DNA of 64,000 nt from Aulostomus chinensis (taxonomy: Eukaryota > Chordata > Actinopteri > Syngnathiformes > Aulostomidae): positions 4,942,501 through 5,006,500 of the forward strand of contig JBBMOA010000018.1 in the NCBI GenBank assembly GCA_037954235.1, read 5' to 3'. Under the pieces are notes generated by a model. That model saw only the letters and a program-made list of their open reading frames with translations, was not told the DNA's origin and did no database searches. This document shows positions 54,976 to 64,000 of the stretch, piece by piece. The translations under genes were made by a program, and so were the position numbers. Each line of letters begins with the position of its first letter. Positions within the stretch are counted from its first letter, which is position 1.

Positions 54976-57111
54976 TGCAGGTAATGTGAGACGCTTGCAG
55001 TGAATACAAAAACAGAACCATTCACCTACAAAAGCAGCGACGTCTCCTCTGCCCTCAGGACCGTGACCCAAATTACATCTCAAGTTGCCTTTAATCAAAA
55101 CCATAATGCACGCGGCAGGTCAGCTAGTCAACAACACCCAAGTGTTCTCCACATGAAACAGCCCAGAGAACGTGGCCAAAGCAGGCCGGCGTACGAACCA
55201 ACTAGGTCATCCTGAATGATCCGGGAGTCTGAGTACGCCTGAGTGCATTTTGCACCGTCGTCTTCGCACAGACTTGAAGAAGTCAGCGAGAGATATGGGT
55301 TAGCATTAGCATGCCATGTGCACATGTGAATGCGGAATGACAAAGATCTTTGAAATGAAATATTTAAGTCCTGCGCGCCATCTCTTGAGTGAGAGCGACA
55401 AGACTTTCAAACAGCTTTGGGGCCAATCTGCAGTGATGGTGAGTACATTTTCACAAATACTCCCCACATTTGAGGTATTTGTACATAACCTTTCCTTGTT
55501 TTAAGCCTGTATTTTCACACTGCTACATTTATCCCTCTGTTGCTTGTTTCTTGCAGACTAAAGTTTTGCATCTCACAAAAAAAAACACCCTGTTCTAGAT
55601 ACATGACCAAATCGCCTGTACACTTGGCAAATGAGCTCCACCTCAAGTAGCTGCCAAATTAAAGCCCTATGTCACCCCCAAAAAATGTGGTTCAAATACT
55701 CACAAATAGGGATCTTGTGCTCACAGACATTTCCCCTCCTGTATTGCTTCTTTGAGAGTCCACATTGCAGAGAGAACCAGCTACTCATATTCAACTTTAA
55801 GTTAATCGAAGACTACCAATATCAAAACGTCCCTTTACAAACTCTTAAGTGCATTGTCCAGTAAAACGGTCGAAGACGACGTGGATGATACAGGATGAGG
55901 CATTTATGGGTTCATGAATGGATATTGTTAGCGGCCAGTCAGCATTGGTTTAAAGCTAAATATACGTGGCTGCCTCTGCACGATGGATTCAAAATGTATT
56001 TTGAGTATTTTGGAGGCAAAACACACATTTTGGGGTAAAGTATCACGATAATGAAACAGGAAAAAGTACGTTTTGCTGATTATACTTCTCTATTCAGTAG
56101 TTTTACTTGCTGAAGCAGTGGAATAACTTTGTTCTAGTGGTTGTTTGTCATTATTATATGAAGTGTATTTTTTCCACCACTCTGTAGGTAGATACATGAT
56201 GCGTACACACACGCACACACACACACACACACTCACAACCTCCTTGACAGACACCATCCAGTCGGCACCCCTCACTAACCCTGCGCCAGTCTTAAGCCAC
56301 TTTGATGCCCAGCCTGCCAAACTTATGTCACATCAGAGAAGGCCCAGTGTCAACTCCTCACAGTACATATGCCAACCCGATGCCCTCCGCATGCCAACCT
56401 CATGCTACATCGGTGGCAATCCTCAGACAACAATATGCCAACGGAGGACCTCTGCTTGGCCCAGTGTGCAAATCCCTCAGTGGCAGGCACCGGGCAACAC
56501 TGTATGGAAGTGGAAAAGGTCAAAAAGTTGCTTGTGAATTAGAGTTCAAAGACAAATCTGTCGTTGTTGTTCTTCTTCAGTGGATGCAATTAGCAGCAAA
56601 ATCCTGCTCCCAAGCCCCGCTTAAGCTCTAATCTCAAAATCTGTGGGTTCCCTCCAGTCTGCCTGTCTACCAGCCTGTCTCCCACCAAAGCCCCTCACCT
56701 CTGTCTCTCCCTCTCTCTCTCTTTCCCCTGATGCCTGCTGGCACTTTGGGAGCAGAGCCCCTCCAATCCCTGTACCCCCCCACCACCACCACAAAACTCT
56801 ACCCCCCCCCACCCCCCACCCCTCCCTCCCTCCCTCCCACCTCCTCCTCTTCTGGATGCCAGCCGACGGCCCTCACAGTGTGGCACGCCATCTGCTGCCG
56901 CCCGCCCTGGCAACCCATCCACCCCTCCCCTCCTTGCTAACTCTACCCCCCCACCCCTGCAGACAGCAGCTACCCACAATCCCCCTCTGCCTCAGCCGCG
57001 CGGCACATAGAACAGGAGGCTTTCGCACAGATCACTTCACCCCCCGATGCCCCCGCCAGAAAGGAGGAAGCTGGGGAAAGTGTGTGTTTGTGTGAGTGTT
57101 GGTGGTGGAGG

Positions 57112-57115
<4 letters not shown>

Positions 57116-57152
<37 letters not shown>

Positions 57153-57158
57153 GGGGGG
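57116..57158. repeat. (TG)n followed by poly(G)
   Basis: TG run ending in a G9 run. Confidence 0.95.
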
Positions 57159-57240
57159 TGTCTTACAGACAAGCCTTCATTTCTGTGTGCAGATAAACAA
57201 ACAACAAAAATAATGTACATGCATGCACATGCTCTAAAAA

Positions 57241-57469
57241 CAGGGTTCTCAAAGTGGGGGTCGTGGGACAGTCAGGGGTCATGAGATTCTAATTAATATA
57301 ATCAGAAATCCTTTTTTTTTTGGGCCATTTATATCTGATTGCATCATCCTGTTAGCGCGTGTGTGGATATTGTGTCTGTGCCGCGACCACCTCCAGGGAC
57401 AGTGGGCGTCGCGAGTCTCTGCCACCTATATTTTTGGGAGTCGGGGGCTGAAAAATTTGGGAACCTCTG
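57241..57469. mobile_element. hAT-type non-autonomous element (MITE)
   Basis: The left end CAGGGTTCTCAAAGTGGGGG, continuing TCGTGGGAC, and the right end (read inverted) CAGAGGTTCCCAAATTTTTC, continuing AGCCCCCGAC, are the imperfect terminal repeats typical of hAT elements with CAGNGGTTCTCAAA ends. The 229-base interior is non-coding. Flanks TCTAAAAA and CATGAAAA are only a partial match, so an 8-bp target duplication is possible but eroded. Confidence 0.6.
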
Positions 57470-59719
57470 CATGAAAACACACGGCACTCGTCTGGTTTCT
57501 TACTGAGTGTGTGTCTGCGTCCAGAAACACACTCACACAGCAATGTGCCATTACATAACGCACTGTTAGACATCGCGGCCAAACGCCTCACCTGAAAAAT
57601 AAGTTTAACCCTCAGTCTGACTTATGACCCCTCAGGTTCCTACGCTGCAATTTTTTTTTTTCATAGATACACAGTTAGATTTAGAAATTTAGAATTTTGA
57701 TTTTCTTTGGTTGAATCCCACAGGGGTCACGAAAGAGAGCACTTGCAGACTGTAAACTGTTGTTCACTGCATCTAACAGTTACTTTTGTCTCGGTCAACA
57801 TTTACTGGGTGTGTGAGAGTCATCGTGTGCCTGCACTTGAAAACTCTGAATGAAGGCCTGGAAGACCAGAAGTGCTTTACAGTTTTATTTTTACGAGAAT
57901 GTATTTCCTCCCAATATTGAACTTTTGAGGCCAGATTTGAACTGTGATGGTATGAATACACTAAAACCAAAATGGAATTTATTTTTCCATGGGTGGGCAA
58001 GTGCAGGGAGCTGGCATCTAATTAAAGGGACAACCTTGATTATCACTTAACATGATTTAACACTGTTTACTTCCGTCAGCCAAATTATTACGGACTGAAC
58101 TTGTTGAGGTGTGTAACAAACCAACCATCCTAGATGTTGGCGCGAGACCACCGCACAAATTCAGTTCACAAAAGAAATGAAAGGAGGAAGAGTCGGCCGA
58201 CCGAAGCTCGTTACTGTCAGTCCGATCAGATCAGCGGTCCTAAATTGCAGTCCTGAATTATTTGACTTTTTGAGGCATTTTTGACTCAACAGCACAGAAC
58301 TTCACATTTACAACTCGTCTTGCAGACCATTCCATTGCCTGAAAATCCCATAAAGTGTAGCAGTTTCAAAAATACCTAATCTTAAATGTCTTTTCTTCTT
58401 TTTTTTTTTTTTTAATTAAGACGATGACATTTTAATTGTCTTCTTTTGATTTTATATACAAGCTGGGGGGCTGTGACTTCAAACTTGAAAAAGTCTTTCC
58501 ATCTGTGTGGAAGATAAATATGACTTTCACGTTCTGTTGTGTTGATGACGCTCTGAGGACAGAAACCTTTTCATAAATCACCTTTTCCTATTTTTCACAA
58601 TATAATTAAACCATCTCTTTTTGCATTTTGAGCCTTGGTAGTTTTTTTTTTGTCGGTGTTCAGGGTTTTTTTTGTTGTTTTTGTTTTGTTTTTTTTCTGA
58701 TTACACGAGAATATTTTTTTTGGACCACATCAGTAACCACAAATATTTTCATCACTGTAAATTCTGATGCAAAATTTGTATTTTCACAAACACTTCACGT
58801 GATCTGCCGCCTCACATGAGGGACGGGTTTGACAGATTCCTGCCCTCTTTGTTGAAGTTTGTTGTGTGAATCACAGATTGTGTCCTCGATGTATTGAAAA
58901 CCTTCACGGTCTTTCATTCACACATCATTTGTTGTATTTTTGCTGATCACAAAACCCTTGCACGACGGGGGAGGCTGACATGACGGCGAATCGTGAAACT
59001 TCTCTGTGGGTTTACATACGTGCTCCTGCTTTTTTTTGGGGGGGGGAGGGGGGGAGGTACGCGTTGCTCTCTGATCACCATTTAGCTTTGAGAAGGCGAG
59101 AGAAATAAGATAAAAGACATCAAAAAACTATAGCAGCAACACAGGAGAGGGAGGGAGTTGTGCTCCATCCATCTTGTGTGGGTATGGAGCCTCATGGCTG
59201 GCACTCTATCCATCAATGAGCGCAACATTAACTCTCTGGATCAGAACCAACATCCTCAGATCTCTCTCCATCTCTCTTCCCCTCCCCTCATTCTGCTAAA
59301 CACACACTCCAACAAACACACACTATTAGTATGCTGCTGCCATCTATGAAAAACCTCCACCTCGGCCTTCCTCTCATATTTTCTGTGTTCCTCCCAAATT
59401 CTCCTACTCTGTTGAAAAATCCAAGAAATATTTTTATACTTTGCATGCTCTCTCCATCTTTACACGCCTTCACACGATTACCACCTCAACAGCTAACCTC
59501 CTCGGATGTCTTGCTTCACCTCCTCAGCAGATCTCCTCTCCACCGAGCTGCCTGATCTGCTCCTCTCTTTGTCTCTCTCCCAGTTGGTGTTAATAATTTA
59601 ACTACTGAGCTGCTGCAGAGCTGGCGCCCATCCAGGCCTCAGATTGGCACTGTCTGTCTATTTATGACACTGTGTGGCGGTGCACATGTGTGGGATGTGC
59701 AAGAGTGAGAGGAGGACCG

Positions 59720-59743
59720 TGTGTGTGTGTGTGTGTGTGTGTA
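59720..59743. repeat. (TG)n microsatellite
   Basis: Short pure TG run. Confidence 0.9.
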
Positions 59744-59767
59744 GGGGTGAATATGTGCATGTGTTTC

Positions 59768-59862
59768 CCCATTAGACTTCAGCCAATAGCAAATTAGCAT
59801 CCAAAGCCACAAGACTGTCATCTAAATTGAAGTTAGACAGAGACGCCCGCGTTACGAGCTCT
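59768..59862. promoter_or_regulatory. Candidate regulatory element (ATTAG and CCAAT words)
   Basis: Unique block with CCATTAGACTTCAGCCAATAG, CAAATTAGCATCC and CATCTAAATTGAAGTTAGAC. Conservation untested. Confidence 0.25.
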
Positions 59863-62031
59863 TATTCTCCGTCCAGATGGGTCACTGTACGACTGGGTCA
59901 TTTAACTAACTATTCACACAAGTGTGTGTTTGTATTGGTGTGGTGGTGAGAAGGGACACACACTCATCTCGATAAATGCTCCTGTGTTAACAGCTGAATG
60001 TACACTGGACGTCAAGGTTATGCTTCATGTGATGTGTCAATCCTGAAAATGGTTTATTGTCTGAGGAGAAGAAGAATCTCTGGGAAAATGAATGAATCGA
60101 TTTATTTATTGTGTTTTAACCTGAAAAAAAAAATTCAGTTTTTACCCACACTGTCCCCTTCAGCCTGACAAATACTCTGAAAAGTTTCTTTTTGTCCAAA
60201 AAAAAATCTCAAGTCATTTCGGAAGTGTCATCTCAGTGAGACGGAGGGGCTCTCATCTTTTTTTTTCCAGAAATATTCACAAGTAAATTATACTCATTAC
60301 AGGCACACACACAAAAAAAAAAATTATGCATGAAGCAAAATTCATTCTTGAAGATTTTTTTTTTCAGAAAGAATTAAATCATCTTAAAAACTTTTTACGT
60401 GCTTCTTAACTGAATGTTGCTTGTTGAAGGAATCTATCTGAGATTAAAGTGACGAGAGTTGAGAAACTCGACAAATTGCGAGGCTGAAGTGTAATGCTTC
60501 AATTCTAAAAAGGCCCAATCTATATTACTTGAAAGGGAAATCTTTTCTTGAAGACACTAATTTTTTTTTTTTTTTTTGCCAACGTCATTAATAGTTCGGT
60601 TAAAATGGCTGCTCAAATGATGATTAAACTACAGAGAAAAACTGCCATCGACAGAAGGCAATAGCGAGTAAAGCAGGGAGAGGAGTACCAGCAGCATTTG
60701 CACTAGGATATTTTTACCTAGAAGGTTTTGAATATCAAGAGTCGTGACAAAGGAGGCAAGTCATATTTTCATCACACAGCCTGAGGGTAAAATTATTCCC
60801 TAATTTAAAATAATCCCAACCAAGCACTTCCATATCATGTAGAAGTGTAGAAACCTGGATTTGGGGGGTGTCCAAGGACGTTTAGGTGAAAGTCAGCCAT
60901 GAAATTTGGCCACAATTCTGTCACTATGTTCACCAACATGTCGTGCATTATTTTTTTCATTTTTTTTTAAATTTTCCGTTCATGTACATGTTTTTGGAGT
61001 CTACATATTTTTAATTGGCCTTTTGTGTCTCACTAATACGACGTCACTGATCAAAATAAATCCACTGAAATCCGTGTTTCCATTTTTTGAGAGCCGGCTG
61101 CCATCACCAGAAAGACAATATGTTTATGTCAGTAAGCACCAATTTACACCAAATGAAACCAAAGGGCAGCATCCTGTCGAGACTCGCTGGGCTCGTCTTC
61201 AGATCACTTTTCCCCCCAATCTGTCCTCACTTCACCTGAGAAAGCGCACAACTGCTCTGGACAAAAAAAGAAAAAGAAAGTGACATTTCTGAAGCAAGTA
61301 TGTGACACGGTGTGAATCTCGACGCCACCTCCCACACCTCTCACCCTCCTACCAATCCCGCCCACCGCCGATCTCTGCTGGGTAAAATCAGTCCAAGCAG
61401 CTCACGACATTCATTTATTCAATCCATTTATTCATCCCCGGTATCATCAGTCATCCGCAGAATCAGCCGTCAGCCTCTTTTAGCGTCACTTACATTATCC
61501 GATAATGAACACACTTAGCATTTTTTGGGGCTAAATCCAAAAATTCGGAATAGCAGACTCTTCTTTTTGGAGGGGATGTAACTGCCCTTGACTTTGACCT
61601 TCTTATATATTTGATTCGTTCATGGAATTGGAACCTAAAAGCGTAACCAACAAGAACTTTTTTTGTCTATTTGCCATCGATGTCACTCTCACTTTCTTAT
61701 CTGCATGCCTGTAAAGCTGATGAATGAACGGGTTGACGCAGCGTTATGGCCTTTGTTGGGATTCGTAGTAAACAGACATATGCAAGGCCGCCCACCGCTC
61801 CACCTTATCTAAATTTGATATCTCATAAGGGCCTTTCACACTTGCCGGAAAACATAAACACACCCCGAACGTCTGCATGCACACATAACCTGCACTGTCA
61901 TTAATTTCAGAGATGGAGGGAGGTCAGCGTACCAGACGGTGTTTGTGTGTAAGCATGTGTGCAGGCGCGCATGGCTGTAGATGTGTGCTCACATGTATGT
62001 GAGTCTGCATGTCAATGGGGGAGGAAAGCAT

Positions 62032-62038
<7 letters not shown>

Positions 62039-62063
<25 letters not shown>

Positions 62064-62072
62064 GCACACAAA
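62039..62072. repeat. (CA)n microsatellite
   Basis: CA run after a CATGCATGCGCG lead-in. Confidence 0.9.
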
Positions 62073-62164
62073 CATGCACACCGGCATTGACAGGTGGCTG
62101 TGGTAAAGAGGTGGTCCCTGAGCTGGGGTCTGCCTGTCTCTGGCTGAGGGAGAGAGGAATAAAA

Positions 62165-62285
62165 AGCTCCCAGCAGCTGTCGCCCTAATTCCTCTAACAC
62201 GGTGCTTGTGCTCTGATTAGAAAACAGATCTGGCCTCTAATTTACTCCTGACACCAACTAATGCTCTATATCTCAATCGTTGCAT
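62165..62285. promoter_or_regulatory. Candidate regulatory element (CAGCTG and TAATT words)
   Basis: Unique block with CCCAGCAGCTGTCGCCCTAA, CTCTGATTAGAAAACAGATC and CCTCTAATTTACTCC. Conservation untested. Confidence 0.3.
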
Positions 62286-63952
62286 CCCTGCTCGCCACTG
62301 GCCTGCCTGGCTGGTCACACACACGGAGCGACACAAACTAAAGTGGCTAAAAGGTGCACAAAACCTAGCAGGACTGGAGAGTCGTCATCTGTCGTCAGCT
62401 CAACGCGTCAGACGGGATCGTTCAGCCTGTAAATCCGGGTCGGGAGAGTCAAGTGTTGCCTCGTGAGAGCCCGACGAGCTAATTTCACGAATGTTAAACT
62501 ACATAAAACAAGATTTTTTTTTTTACTTCAAATGACCTTGAAAAAGAAGGCATTTCTGAACGTTGTTCCGTGCAGCAGTGTTTGCAACAATGTTTGGCTT
62601 CTAACCTCTTAAAATTATACTTGAAACATTTAATTACTGGCTGCATATGTCCACGCCCAGCTGGCACCCAACGTGAATTTAACGTCAGACAGGCGGCGGC
62701 GGACTCCAGCACTGAGCAGATTTTAGTTAAAGAACCAGGTTGTTAAAATTCAACTTCTGATCCGACATCAAACTGCAATGTTGGACTTAAAACCAACAAA
62801 ATATCAATGTGATGCTGCATGATTACGTTTAGTAAATGTTGGATTTTTGTCAAAATTTGACAGGCATCAGGTACTTAAATTTAATGGGTTTTTTTGTTAA
62901 AGATCTTTTTCAGATCATTTTGATCTCCGGACAAATTGTTTTTCTTATTCAAGCACTGCAGGCAATTAATAAAGTCAGGAATATGCATGTAGAGTTAAGT
63001 GGTTTTAGGAAAATAAAGCGAGGAGACAGTTGAGTGAAGTGGCAGCTCTGAAGATCTCCAACATCAGAAACTTTGACACGGCCCAACACTTTCTGATCAA
63101 TAAAAATCAAAAGCTGGATCAAATAAATTTGATCAAATATCTGCGGCATTTATCCCATACAGTCGAGCAATTTAATGACTTTTAAGGCCTGATGTTTATA
63201 TTAATATGGGACGTGAGACATTTGAAGATTTGTTTTCTGGGCCCGTAGACACTGTTAATAAATCCACATCAAGGTGGCGCGGCCATTTTTATTGAAGCTT
63301 TAATCCAACAAAATGCCAACGTCAATTATCGCCGGCGCTCTGCGTTAAATTGACTTTTGTCTCAGGTGATGTCCAGGCAATGAATTATGACACCACAGCA
63401 AAAATGTCGACGTCAGGTTGCAAAAACCTCAAATAATGAAGAAATGTTTAAAAAAAAAATCTATTTGGCGAATACTAATTATTTTTACAGGCTTGAGGAG
63501 CACAAATCGTTGAGTTGTAAATTATTCATCATTCAGTAACTTGATGGAATTTTTCCTGCTGATTGTTTGTTCTCAGTTTTGATGTTTATAAGCTGTGAGG
63601 TCAAAGGTGAACCTCAGATGTGTTGATAAGTCAGAGTGTGAGTGGAGGTCAGGAGATTTCAAATAATGCAGTTCTTGTTTCACCAATTCTTTGGGCACAT
63701 CATTCTTGTGAAGCAGCTCACAGACCAAAGGATTCAGGAACTGCTTCTGTTGGAGCGCAAATGCAGATTATTGATTTGGGAAAAAAATTCGATGTTTTTT
63801 TCATTTAAATATTTGGTACTGTGAGACATATAGTGGGAGACTTCAAATGAATGAATGCGAACGTTTCAGTGTGATGTTCAGTGGCACCACTTTTGCTGCC
63901 CGGCGGAGGAGGAGAGGCCGTCTGGGTGTCTGGGTGCCGTGACGGGGCTGGC

Positions 63953-63966
63953 CCAGCAGGGGGCAG
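63953..63966 (+). promoter_or_regulatory. CTCF-like core word
   Basis: CCAGCAGGGGGCAG fits the degenerate CTCF core CCASYAGRKGGCRS at all 14 positions. Occupancy cannot be judged from sequence. Confidence 0.4.
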
Positions 63967-64000
63967 AGGTGTGATGCAGGGAGTGGGAGGTGACAGCTCA

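Larger units (their letters stand above)
46876..64000. other. Gene-poor right flank
   Basis: No protein-coding exon, tRNA or rRNA was recognised. Open frames are short, many start with non-ATG codons, and many are CA/TG translations. Besides the microsatellites listed, there are a hAT-like MITE at 57.2 kb, homopolymer runs, and candidate regulatory blocks at 50.5, 54.9, 59.8 and 62.2 kb. In mammals CDK12 lies on this side of NEUROD2, but no CDK12 exon is visible in the window. Confidence 0.55.

Noticed and set aside
56643..57095. 150-codon plus-strand frame rich in proline, serine and leucine
   Set aside because: Reads through pyrimidine-rich and C-run sequence; composition-driven, with no recognisable domain or splice context.

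Overview
The window looks like nuclear DNA from a ray-finned (probably percomorph) fish. Coding sequence is sparse and intron-split with GT/AG junctions. Dinucleotide microsatellites are very dense, and several interspersed repeats resemble ones common in teleosts. No bacterial-type operon, CRISPR array, rRNA or convincing tRNA gene was seen.

Two protein-coding genes can be read. (1) ppp1r1b (DARPP-32) lies on the minus strand. I rebuilt it from five coding exons: 24274-24161, 7849-7766, 7246-7171, 6055-5918 and 3772-3606. Together they make a 579-nt reading frame (192 aa) whose splice phases all match. It keeps the PP1-docking motif KKIQF and the PKA site RRRRPTP, but has Gln where the mammalian Cdk5 site Thr75 would be. 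(2) neurod2 lies on the plus strand. It has a non-coding first exon ending at 37373, a 2.34-kb intron and one coding exon, 39721-40791 (356 aa, bHLH plus NeuroD C-terminal domain). Candidate poly(A) signals sit near 42.1 kb.

The two genes are divergent and about 13 kb apart, as in the mammalian NEUROD2-PPP1R1B-STARD3 block. By that order, the promoter-like sequence with minus-strand splice donors at 0.4-0.85 kb could be the 5' end of stard3. That is an inference; no stard3 coding sequence is visible.

Layout: 0-0.85 kb possible minus-strand promoter and first exon; 0.85-3.6 kb ppp1r1b 3' flank; 3.6-24.3 kb ppp1r1b, dominated by a 16.3-kb first intron full of old repeats; 24.3-37.1 kb intergenic, with several AT-rich homeodomain/POU motif clusters that look like non-coding regulatory elements; 37.1-42.1 kb neurod2; 42.1-64 kb a gene-poor flank with microsatellites, one CpG-rich block at about 46.2-46.65 kb and further candidate regulatory clusters. 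I found no convincing protein-coding gene after neurod2.

Nothing here amounts to a new molecular system. The most useful observations are the reconstructed DARPP-32 with its altered regulatory site, the microsatellite lying directly against one of its splice acceptors, the compact neurod2 promoter cluster, and the candidate regulatory elements, whose conservation could not be tested here.
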